Below are positions 49,120 to 59,201 of a stretch of DNA of 64,000 nt, one piece after another. Numbering within the stretch: the stretch's first letter is position 1; each line of letters opens with the position of its first letter. Made by a program: the position numbers and the translations under genes. The notes below the pieces were generated by a model that saw only the letters and a program-made list of their open reading frames with translations, was not told where the DNA came from and did no database searches. The DNA is from Zarea fungicola (Eukaryota; Ascomycota; Sordariomycetes; Hypocreales; Cordycipitaceae). Where the stretch lies: contig FWCC01000129.1 in the NCBI GenBank assembly GCA_900169235.1, positions 124,001 through 188,000 of the forward strand. The letters are read 5' to 3'.

Positions 49120-50366
49120 TGGCCGTCCGAGCGCCTCTCGTCTGGGGGAGAATCTTGATCCACGTCGTGTCCTGCGCGCTTGGTGTACGTAACTGACTAT
49201 GCATAATGCCACCATTTCTTACCATTTCCACATGCAATGCTGCGTCTTCCTGATGGCCAGTAGCTTGCATGTTTACGAATTCGCATGAGCCATTTACGAG
49301 TGGCCACACTCGGGTAATACCTTTCTACAACAACCAACGCTTTGCTATACAAAAGTTGGAGCAAGTCTGCAGCAAGCGCCTCCTTCTGGGTAGGAGAAGC
49401 GGTGGATGACTGCCTCAACCAACCAGTCTGCTCTATTCTTTTTCTTTGGAAGGGTACCACATTGGATACTATTGGCCGTTGTTCTTTTCTTTCTTTCTTT
49501 TTTTTATTCCCGTGCTTTTCATTAATTTCTTTATACGCGTCGTCACTTGAATATTTTTTATAATTGCGTTGCATCTTAGAAACTTTGCTGCATCGAGAGG
49601 AGGCCACACACACACACACACACACACACCAATACAGAACCACGTGCCCATACACATACATTTAGTATCGTTGTCATCTTTGCCCAGTCGGCTCCGTTTC
49701 CTTTTTCTATACACTCTGTTATCTTGTTTCTGTTTGTAATTCTCGTGATGGCGGAGATGATGAGAGTCTAGCTGCGGCGTTTACTCTAATTCTTTCTTTC
49801 CTTCGTCTGTATGAAAGTGCGAGGGAGGCTTGAACGTAAAAGGGGGGAGATCGATGGGAAATGTACATAGCATAGGCCACTGCGATCGGACATTGGTATT
49901 TTCTTTTTGGGGACGAATAAGAGTAGAAAAAACGTTTTTCTTGAACAAATATGCTAAACTGGTCACTATATCGTGTGAGCAGTCTCTGGGTTGTTTAGAG
50001 GAGATACTATCTGGATCAATCTCAAATGTGTCCTAACTAACACGGCAATTTGGTTTCTACCGTCCAAGTTGGCTGCACATGCGAATTAGTTGTATAATAA
50101 TGTATGTTGGCTGGTACAGACCTCATGCCCTGGTTTAATGCAAACTCAAACAAACTCTGCCACCTGCATAATATAGAATAGACTGAATACTAGTTACCTG
50201 CAGACCACAACGTAAATCAGGTCCGACCCTGTGGCACTACTAGGATTATTTCGCCCCACACCAGCTGCCGAAAAGCTGCCCATCTGTCGGCCATCCTTCA
50301 GCTTTTCTTGACATCCTCTGAATCAAGAACAGAGCCTCCAATTGGTTTTGTCGACCTCTTGTCGCA
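49120..50366. other. Intergenic region between DNF1 and MSC7
   Basis: No gene seen. A CA microsatellite lies at 49605-49629 and T-rich runs near 49490-49510. The end carries the MSC7 promoter and leader. Confidence 0.6.
49605..49629. repeat. CA dinucleotide microsatellite
   Basis: Twelve CA units in the 3' flank of the flippase gene. Confidence 0.9.
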
Positions 50367-52262
50367 ATGGATGGCTACAAGTCCCGCGCACTGTCGCTAT
50401 TCTACAGTGGAAGAGAGTGTGCGCAAGCTCACCTTGAACAGGTTCCGTTCGTATCCCCTTCATCCGGCTGTATCTTTGGCGACGGCGAGACTGTCTGCAC
50501 GCGGATTTGCTAACATGGGGGAATTCTATCCAGCAAGCCCCCTTTACAGGGTGTTGTCGCCGTCGTAGTCATCCTCTTCACGATCCTTTTCATCCGCATT
50601 ACCAAGGCCTACGCCGCCGGCCGGCCACGCGTCTACCTTGTCATCGCTCCCCAGCCCGACACCTCCACCAAACCTGCTGCTATCAACTCTGCCAACATTG
50701 CCTGCTATGCACCCGCGACGGGCCAATTCCTCGGCAACGTACCAGCTGCCTCGACCGCCGACATTGATGCTGCAATTTTATCAGCCGCGTCGGCCCAGCG
50801 TGCGTGGAGCATCACGACGCTGGCGCAGCGCAAGGCTGTGCTACGCTCCCTGATGCGACACGTCATGGACAATGCCGAACAAATTTGCCGCGTGGCAAGC
50901 TTGGACAGTGGCAAGACTCTGGTAGACGCGCAGCTCGGCGAGATCCTGGTCACGGTTGAGCGACTCCAATGGACGCTGTTGCACGGTGAAAAAACCTTGG
51001 CCCCCGAACGTCGGCCGACGAACCTGCTCATGAAGTACAAGCGCAACACGGTGCGTTACGAGCCCATGGGTGTGGTTGCAGCGCTGGTTAGCTGGAATTA
51101 CCCGTTTCACAACATGCTTGGCCCAATCATCAGCTCCATCTTCGCTGGCAACGGCGTCGTGGTCAAGGTATCGGAGCAGACGGCGTGGTCGAGCGCGTAC
51201 TTTGCCAATATCGCCAAGGGTGCTCTGGCGGCGCATGGACATGACACAGATCTTGTGCAAACGTTTGCGTGCTGGCCCAGGGAAGCCGAGTTTCTGACGT
51301 CACACCCTTCGCTTTCGCACATCACATTCATTGGTAGTCAATCTGTCGCGCATCATGTGGCGAAGTCAGCGGCTAAGGTTCTGACGCCTGTCGTGGCCGA
51401 GCTCGGTGGCAAGGATCCGTTCATCGTTTTAGACTCTGCGGAAAAAGACCTGGCGCGCATTGTAGAGGTTGTGTTGCGTGGCACGTTTCAAGCCGCAGGT
51501 CAGAACTGTATTGGCATCGAGCGCGTGATTGCTTCTGGCAACGTGTACGAGAAACTGGTGGCGATGCTGGAGCCCCGTGTCAAGGCTATCCGTCTCGGTC
51601 CCGACGCAGATATGGGTGCCATGATTTCTGGAGCCTCATTCGATCGTCTTGAGGGGCTTGTCAACGATGCAGTAGCACAAGGCGCACGGCTGCTCGCTGG
51701 TGGTCGGCGGCACATCCACCCCGACTACCCTGAAGGAACGTACTTTGAACCCACGATGCTGGCCGATGTAACACCCGATATGGGCATCGCAAACCAAGAG
51801 TGTTTTGCGCCGGTTCTTACGATCATGCGGGCTGAGGCGTCCACTGCCAATGCCATGCTCTCCATTGCTAATGCGCCTAACTTTGGTTTAGGCGCCTCGG
51901 TACATGGATCAGAGCGTGACCCGGCCATGGAGCCCATCGTTCGGGGCCTCAAGGCAGGCATGGTGGCTGTGAATGACTTCGCCGTCTACTATGCGGTGCA
52001 GCTTCCTTTTGGCGGCGTCAGCGGCTCTGGCTACGGGCGTTTTGCAGGACAGGAAGGCCTGAGAGGACTTTGCAACATCAAGAGCGTCTGCGAGGATCGA
52101 TTTGGATGGCTAGGTGTCAGGACAGGCATTCCGCCACCGATGCAGTATCCCATACCGAATCAGGCAAATAGTTGGCGCTTTGCACACGGAGTAGTTGAGG
52201 TCGGGTATGGCGAGGTGCCAAGAACAGTCAACGGCTTGATGGCAATGATTAAGAATATATAG
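50367..52262 (+). CDS. MSC7: Membrane-anchored aldehyde dehydrogenase, Msc7 type
   Basis: NAD(P)-dependent aldehyde dehydrogenase family protein related to yeast Msc7, whose substrate is not well defined. The best model is exon 1 50367-50450 (MDGYKSRALSLF... ending HLEQVPF) and exon 2 50550-52262, 598 residues. The intron acceptor (TTTACAG, branch GCTAACA) is clear; three phase-0 donors (50442, 50451, 50508) are possible, and I prefer GTATCC at 50451. Exon 2 opens with a hydrophobic anchor (GVVAVVVILFTILFI), then the ALDH domain: NYPFHN, FIGSQSV near the coenzyme site, general-base Glu312 in VAELGGKDP and catalytic Cys348 in AGQNCIG, with normal spacing. The C-terminal QLPFGGVSGSGYGRFAG block is the usual ALDH ending. 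Both catalytic residues are intact. Confidence 0.9.
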
Positions 52263-53004
52263 AACAATTGAAGCATAGTTTGAGGGATATATATGGTGGC
52301 TATCTCTGAATGCCATTCTGAAGCTACTCGTTACTCGAGACACTGAACTGTGAGCCACCGGAGACAAAACAAAACGGTCTTTGGGCACTGCTGACTTCAG
52401 AACCAGCAATGGACTCTGGCTGAAAGGGACATTTGGGACATCGAAGCTCCATATCTTTAATTTAGGCGTTGGATGCCTGCCGCTATGCTCGCAGAGGACG
52501 TAAAAGAAATCAGTTGAACGACCGCTGTATAAACAACACATTAACAACATAGGTGAACAACATTCATTCTTTCTTTCTTCACTGAAAAATAGAGCGGCAT
52601 CAGACACCCCCTCAGAATCATGTTTAACCGATATCGGTGCATTCTCTCGTTATCAGCAAACGGGTCGTGCAGCTGCCAGCCGGCCGCTTGCCCGCTGGCA
52701 CCGGCTTTGTTTTGTTATTTAAGCACCACTCCATTCCGATTTCCTTCTGTTCAACAACACTCCTTTCTCACAATTTTTTCTCTTCCAAATCTGGCCTCCC
52801 TTCGCTTCCTTTGTTTATCGTTCAAATCTGAGCCACTCGAATCTTCTCAGGTCATCTATCGTTCTTAGATCCCGTTTCAAAGTTAGTATACCCGAGGCGT
52901 GATGCATTCCGTTTCTATTCGTTGCAACTAGAACTGAGCTCTCACGTCAAAGAAGATTCCACTGACATTTTCCATTATACTGAATCTCAGTTTCAAGGCT
53001 CCCA
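52263..53004. other. Intergenic region and leader of the DEAD-box gene
   Basis: No gene seen. From about 52740 the sequence is pyrimidine-rich, a probable 5' leader. Confidence 0.6.
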
Positions 53005-55181
53005 ATGGATCCTAATCCGGCTCAGTCGGTTTCGGACCATGGCCCTGGTCCTGGTATCGCATCTGGTGCCACGGAGGCTGGCATCATGACCACGGGTACA
53101 TTCGACGGCAGTGCCCCAATTTATCAGTGGGATGATGAATATGGTGATGTTGGGCCCAAAATGCCTGAGCTTGAGCTCGAGCTCTTTGGCGATCCCTCCA
53201 CTCGACACGAGAGGACTGGCTTGGACTTTTCGAGGTTCGTGATTTTCTTCCTCATTTGTTTATCTACTAACCAGAAACTACAGAATTGAGAGCATTGAGG
53301 TGCGACAAGAGGGTCCCGTCCAAATTAACCCGATCAGATCGTTCAGAGACGCCGGTTTGCACCCCGTTATGTTGGAGAACGTCAAGCTTGCAGGCTACGA
53401 TCATCCAACGCCCATCCAAAAGTTCACTATCCCAGCCATGGTATCAGGCCGTGATGTAATTGGTATTGCTCAGACCGGTACGCTTTCTTTCTCTTTCTCA
53501 TACGTCACTACAGATATGCTAACCAAGTAGGGTCGGGCAAAACCGGTGCGTATCTCATTCCAATCCTGAGTCGATTGATGGGAAAGGCCAAAAAACTGGC
53601 AGCGCCTCGACCAAACCCCGCCACTTTCCGGGACGGACTCGATGAGGTCACTGCCGAGCCGCTTGTATTAATCATTGCGCCAACCAGAGAACTGGCGGTG
53701 CAGATTTTTAATGAGACGCGCAAGTTCTGCTACCGAACCATGCTTCGTCCCGCCGTTGTTTATGGCGGTGTTCCCGTGGCGGAACAAATCCACTTGTTGA
53801 ATCGCGGATGCGACGTTCTGATCGGAACTCCTGGCCGCCTCATTTCATTCATCAACAAGCCTCACGTCCTGACACTTCGTCGTCTCAAATATCTCATCAT
53901 TGATGAGGCAGACGAGATGCTTGACATGAGCTGGCAGGAAGATATCCAGCGCATTATGCTGGGTGGAGGTATGTCATCTGCAATCACTACAAATATTTAG
54001 CTAACCTTTTCAAGACCAGGATGAGGGAAATGTAAAGTATGGCCTCTTCTCTGCCACGTTCCCCAAGGAAGCTCGGGATCTTGCCAAGGAGCATTTGGCA
54101 GCTGCCCATGTGCGGTTCCGCGTTGGACGTGCTGGCAGCACAACGGAGAATATCAAGCAGATCGTTGTACAGACGCAGCCTCACGAGAAGAGAGAGAAGC
54201 TTCTACAGCTGCTCAACGAAATGCACGGTGTTCGTACCATCATCTTTGCAAACAGCCGACAGGAGGTGGACTGTCTTGATGATTTCCTGTACAACATGGG
54301 GCTTCCGGTGACATCCATGCATAGTGACCGCACCCAACTTGAGCGAGAGGCTGCCATGCGTTCTTTCCGAGCTGGCAAGGCGCCGATTTTGATCGCAACT
54401 GGAGTCACTGCTCGCGGAATTGATGTGCGAAACGTGATGCACGTCATAAATTACGATTTGCCCTCAATGGATCACGGCGGCATTGAGGAATACACGCACA
54501 GGATTGGTATGTAATTTGTATCGTGCTACTGAAAACATACTAACATGTATAGGACGCACTGGTCGCATTGGCCATCGTGGTGTTGCCACCTCTCTTTTCA
54601 CGGAAAGAGATGAGCCTATTGCCAGCGTACTTACCCGGACACTTCTTGAGACAAATCAGGAGATTCCTAATTTTCTTGAAATGTACAAGCCTGAGATTGT
54701 TCCGGGCCGGGGCATCCAGTTTGAGACCGAGTCTGACTTTGATCCAAACGAGATGCGGACTCGTGAGGAAGAACATGAAGGCAATGAGGTCGGCGGTGGC
54801 AATGAAGAGCCCGCCGCTACCAACGGTAACTGGGGCGGGCCGGCTGAAGCGCCAACTGTTCCTGTCGAAACCTCCAATGGATGGGGCCAGAATTCTCACG
54901 CTGTTGCTGCACCTGTTACTACCCAGGGATATGGAACTGCTCCTCCAGTCGCAAACTCTGGTTGGGCTTCCCAGTCTCGTGCAGCTCCTCTTGCGGAAAA
55001 CTCAACCTGGGGTTCCGCATCGCGAGCACCTGGTGGTCTTCCATCTGAACCTGTGCAAAATGTTGCCTGGGGCTCAGCACCATTGACCGAGAACGGACCG
55101 CCGACTCGTACAGCAAATTCTGTTCACGGCGCAGCTCCTTCTGCTCCGACCTTGGCCAGCGCTGCTCCGGTTGCTTGGTAA
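53005..55181 (+). CDS. DEAD-box ATP-dependent RNA helicase, Ded1/Vasa-like
   Basis: RNA helicase of 660 residues from five exons: 53005-53234, 53284-53477, 53531-53968, 54015-54506, 54553-55181. Introns are very short (46-53 bp). All helicase motifs are intact: Q motif region (GYDHPTPIQKFTIP), motif I AQTGSGKT near 140 (split by intron 2), PTRELA near 192, TPGRL, DEAD near 266, SAT near 300, TGVTARGIDV, and HRIGRTGR near 450 (split by intron 4). The C-terminal ~150 residues are low-complexity Gly/Asn/Trp/Ala (repeated NGWGQ, SGWAS, NSTWGS, NVAWGS units), unlike the Arg/Gly tails of canonical Ded1, so I read it as a Ded1/Vasa-like paralogue rather than the main translation-initiation helicase. 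Intron 3 requires an AAG acceptor at 54014. Its RNA targets are unknown. Confidence 0.92.
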
Positions 55182-55472
55182 GGAGGTACCTTGATCGAAG
55201 TTTGGAATCGGGCTGCTAGTACTTTGGGCGTGGAAAATGTTATGGAATCATAAAATTTGCTAAAATCAAGGAATCATTAGAGGACTGATGGATCCGTCAA
55301 TAATTGAATTCAAAGAAATCATCGGAGTTAATTACTTGTATTCTTACTTTGTGCCCTGTACGTAGGCTTGTATTGAAAAATCGTATAGTAGATAAACATC
55401 TCCACCCATTACCTGTGGAAGTCCCTCCTTTCCCAATCCCAGTCATCTTATCGCCAATCTTCAACGCCGAAA

Positions 55473-56604
55473 TCACCACAAATCAAGCAAATCCTGCGTA
55501 TCCAGTGCTGTTGATACCTCAAACCCTTTCATGCCCACTATCAGAGCCTTTTCTAGTCCAACTGCCGCTCGCCCAGTAACACCTCCCTCTTTTTTGGTCT
55601 GGTCTATACCCTTGAGTATGGGGTCCAGAAAACGCTTGTGGAATATCTGCTGCCTCGCCTCTTTGTTTGGGTACATTTCTGCATCCTCATCTCTCTGTGC
55701 TGTGAATAGATTCAGATACTCGAACGCGTTGCCTGAGCGCGGTGTTCTGTATATATTATCCCAGAACTGCACGCTCGTAGACTCGAGGGCAACCTCATTC
55801 TTGAAGCCAGCCTGCAGAAACTTGGTCAACGTTGCAATCTGCCGCGCTCGGTTCTGAGTATCTTTTGGCTTGAGCGTCGTGCGCGCATTAGTGGCCGACG
55901 TCCAACCCTTGGACGATGATGCAACAGACCAGCCCATGATGGCGCAAAATGTTGTGAGGGTACGCACCCAGCCGCCAGGGCAAGCCACAAGATCGTCTTC
56001 GGCAACATCGAGCAGCCAGTCCAGGGCGGTAAGGGCGTCGTTGCTAATGTCGCTAGACAAGTGTGTCATACCGGCGCGGATAAACATGATGGAGTGCTCG
56101 AGCACGGGCTTGACTTGGTCGGCTGGCAAGATGCGTAGTAGCTTGAGGAGCTGTGTCCGGACAGCCGTTGCGCTGTCAGAAATGAGGGGTACCAGCTTGG
56201 TAATTACGGCGGCGGTACCAACGGGGTTGACGGGGGAATCTAGATTAAGCTGGCTTGTGAGGTAGGAGAGGGCATCTTTGCGCTGCTTGTCAGAACGGGA
56301 GGAGGAGGCGAGGGAGAGGTTGTGCTTGAACTGCTGTATGACGTCTGGCGCTTCTGTAGAGAGAGACTGCTGGCCCATGACAATTGCTGCACCAGTTAGT
56401 GGTCGGTTACTGTAACACTCGCGTAAACCATACCTTTGGACTTGAAGCTAGTATCTGTAAAGTTGGAGGCCTTGGCCTTGGCCTTGCCGACCTTCAATTT
56501 CGTTTTCTGTGACAGTCAGCTTTGAACTTTTGCGACCAATGGTCCCCGTAGCTAACCTGGAAGTCCTTCGCCTTCTCCTTCTTCTTCTTCATGCTGGAGC
56601 CCAT
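55473..56604 (-). CDS. IPI1: Pre-rRNA processing protein Ipi1
   Basis: Nucleolar/nucleoplasmic subunit of the Rix1 complex, which matures pre-60S ribosomes (ITS2 removal). Three exons, 56557-56604 (MGSSMKKKKEKAKDFQ), 56434-56506 (KTKLKVGKAKAKASNF...) and 55473-56386, encode 344 residues, close to the usual size. The basic N-terminus with the KxKxKVGKxK...A.NFTDTSFKSKAI block is the strongest family signature and appears only after splicing two introns (56507-56556 and 56387-56433). The rest is an Arm/HEAT-like helical array (VITKLVPLISDSATAVRTQL, LLKLLRILPADQVKPVLEHS). It is head-to-head with the Roadblock gene (296 bp between start codons) and converges with the helicase gene (291 bp). Confidence 0.93.
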
Positions 56605-56900
56605 ATTGTAGAATTTATCAGCGAAGGAGATATAATTATATTGTCTTCACAGTTGGAATACCAACGTAATCAGCTGCTAAACTCTTTTTGCTTGAATTGT
56701 CGTCTTGCATTGTAGAGGGGCAGCAAATTTTGGCGGTGTCGCGAGGCAAAATTGGGCATCTGCGGCGGCGGAGTGTCACTGTGACCACCAATCCCCACCA
56801 CTCCAGCAGCTTCATTTGGCCTCCTGTGATCCTGCGCCTCGCCAGAACAAAACTTCAACCCTGCATAAAACGCTGCTATATCAGCCAACAATATCCCATT
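56605..56900. promoter_or_regulatory. Shared divergent promoter of IPI1 and the Roadblock gene
   Basis: Only 296 bp separate two start codons that point away from each other, so the two genes must share regulatory sequence. No TATA box is obvious; an ATAATTATATTG tract lies at about 56631. Confidence 0.65.
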
Positions 56901-57441
56901 ATGGCCGACGTAGCCAATGTATGTTTTGTACATAGAAAACGGAAAAACCTCTAGTATAGATTTGTGAATCTTTCAACTAACCCTGCACAGGGAAACGGGG
57001 CCATCCTTGACGAGAAGCTATCGCGCCTGTCTAAGAAGCCCGGCGTCAAGGCTAGTATCGTTATTGACCGAGCGAGTGGATCGATTCTGAAGACGAGCGG
57101 TGATGTCTCAGTGTTGGGGACAACAAAGTCACGGACGGCGTCGACCGCAGCGTCCTTTTCGAACGAACCGTCCACGGCAGAGGAGAGCACTTCCAAGGGC
57201 ATCGACGACTTTGCGGCCATGATTTGGAACTTTGTTAATAACTCGGGTGAGATGGTTGAAGAGATGGACAAGGATGTACGTTGCATCAGTGCATATGATA
57301 GGACAAGCAGGAGACCACAGCGCTGACAGCACACAGGACGAACTAAGACTCCTACGATTACGAACCAAGAAACATGAAATTGTCATTGTGCTAGACCCAA
57401 AATACTTGCTGACCGTCATTCACGACACGCCTATGCCATAA
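56901..57441 (+). CDS. Roadblock/LC7-domain protein (dynein light chain roadblock type)
   Basis: Small adaptor, 135 residues, in the Roadblock/LC7 family, whose members act as dynein light chains or GTPase-linked scaffolds. Exons are 56901-56918 (MADVAN), 56991-57275 and 57337-57441. Introns (72 and 61 bp) have GTATGT and GTACGT donors and CACAG acceptors. The domain is continuous: an initial helix (LDEKLSRLSKKPGV), the ASIVIDRASGSILKTSG hairpin, then, after a Ser/Thr-rich insertion of about 30 residues typical of fungi, the DFAAMIWNFVNNSGEMVEEMD helix, and the closing strands LRTKKHEIVIVLDPKYLLTVIHD. The family assignment is firm. Whether it belongs to dynein or a Ragulator/GAP-type complex is not decided by sequence. 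Confidence 0.93.
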
Positions 57442-57943
57442 AGGCTAGATAAATGGTAAAACGGCACAAAACAGGGGACGGACAGGTGTCGGTGCAACCC
57501 AGGCGGCACGTCCATATACACCCACGGTTGTCTGCTGGATCAGCGCCCGATGGAAGCAAACAAACGAACAAAAATATCCTTTCTGCAAGAGTTGTGGAAA
57601 TTGGACTCGAAGATAGAATCTTGCTTTGAATAATAAGGCCATGAGTTATACGTAGGAACGACGCGATCAATGCGTTGGTCAAGATAGAGTCGAACTCGGG
57701 ATACTGGCGCAGAAACACTGAAATTTCATGTCATTGCATAGAATTTCAATGGCCAGTTTATTTCCTCTTTGACAACTGCTGGCTATAGTTTTGTCTGTTG
57801 TATTTTACACATGCGGTCGCCTTCCGCATACTCAGAGAGCATACCAGCATTACGCATACTCATCCCAGCCACATTCATGACCAACATCATTCAAACCCCC
57901 CAAAGTTTTCCGGACGTAAATTAGTTCGAGTATATCGCAATGT
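57442..57943. other. Convergent intergenic region
   Basis: A gap between the Roadblock and Asterix-like stop codons. A minus-strand stretch (FLRQYPEFDSILTNALIASF at about 57658-57715) reads protein-like but ends without a start or a partner exon that I can support. Confidence 0.5.
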
Positions 57944-58502
57944 TCAAGCAGCCGCTGCTGCACCGGCAGGGGCCCGAACGGGAGGTGGCATGAAGAGAGG
58001 CATGTATGTGACCCCAAGCGCCATGACTGAAGGACAAGATTAGGATATGAGTGTTGACGGCACATGGTGCGCTGCAGAGATTTAGACGTACCGGAGAGAC
58101 CGACATTGAAGTAGCCGGGAGTACCGTTCTTCTTAGTCTCAGCGCTCTCGCCAAGCCAGTTCTGGATGGAGAAAACAACGCCGGCCCATCCCACAAACTT
58201 GTTCCTCGTAAACATGGCGGCCATGGGCATCGTCGACGACAGCGTCGAGCCAAACTCGGGGCTGTCGCCTTTGGTGTTGGGCTCCTGGTACGGAACGACT
58301 GAGGGGTTGTTAAAACGGGTTAGCAGGCGCATTGTCGAGGAACCTCGTCAAGTGCGACAGAAAAGCAGCTCCATCTCCTATATCCTCTGCTGCGCGGGGA
58401 GGAGTGTGGATCGCAATGCGCTGATTCGCCGGTATTCATCAGAAGACTCTAGGACGAAGACTCACTTAGTTCCGCACGACGCATATCCTTGGTCGGTGCC
58501 AT
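57944..58502 (-). CDS. Asterix/UPF0139-family protein (PAT complex subunit homologue)
   Basis: A 108-residue ER membrane protein. The animal homologue, Asterix (WDR83OS), is the PAT-complex partner of CCDC47 that shields transmembrane segments during membrane-protein insertion. Three exons, 58466-58502, 58092-58298 and 57944-58026, are joined by introns 58299-58465 and 58027-58091. The spliced protein reads MAPTKDMRRAELIVPYQEP..., keeping the family's MRR...PY start, then a Met-rich first hydrophobic segment (STMPMAAMFTRNKFVGW), the WAGVVFSIQNWLGE helix, and a last helix (GLSVMALGVTYMPLFM) ending in a Pro/Ala tail. Family recognition rests on this pattern; the fungal biology is less studied. 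Confidence 0.85.
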
Positions 58503-59201
58503 TGTGTTTGCTTGGAGGAGATGGGAAGGGGATGGGGTTGAATTGGGATGGGATGGACAGAGATGTGTGGGCTGGAGGTCTGGGTTGAGGTGGTATGGGC
58601 GACCAAGGTGGCCTAGCGTAGTGGTAACTTTGGAGAAGACACCCGTCGAAATGTGAGGCGAGGTCGGATCCACTTTTATTAATCCATACGTACATACGGA
58701 GTTACCTCTCTCTTCGTGCAAGGCACGAAGGTACTTGCTACCTGTACAATAGTTGACTAACTACCTAGGTAGGTACTGGTAGGTACCTAGTAACCTATCC
58801 TATGACAAACCAGACTTGCTTAGATCGGGACTTGTTATAAAACGGCTGGCTTTGTTCAGAAAATGCATAGGAGTTGAATATAGTTCGCTGGGCTCATGCG
58901 AGTTTAGTATTTGACATATTATAGTATGTCTTTCGTATATGAATTCAAAGCCTTTAATTTTGGGAGTGGAGTTACTATTATACCAAGAATACATTTCAAG
59001 CACCAGCTGGGTTGGTCGAGAAACCGAACAAAATATGTCTCCCAGTCGACGTAGATTCTTCCACTGAATATATAGTGGAATCAGGCTTGTTTTATATCAA
59101 ATTTTAAATTACATATGCCATATCGCTTTCATGGCAGATTCTGCTCCTTCATCAGAATATTTATACAATTTTTTCTTTATTTTAGGCGTCAGGGTCATCA
59201 C
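58503..59201. other. Intergenic region with TACCTAGGTA cluster
   Basis: Promoter side of the Asterix-like gene. It contains CTACCTAGGTAGGTACTGG and GGTACCTAG near 58762-58793. No gene seen. Confidence 0.6.
58755..58800. repeat. TACCTAGGTA palindrome cluster
   Basis: Short array of the same palindromic family found at 36656-36830. Confidence 0.75.

Noticed and set aside
57680..57700. Minus-strand GAGTTCGACTC resembling a tRNA T loop
   Set aside because: The flanking bases do not form the five-pair stem, and no acceptor stem is present.
57431..57718. Protein-like minus-strand stretch between Roadblock and Asterix genes
   Set aside because: No ATG and no supportable partner exon; it lies in the 3' flanks of two genes.
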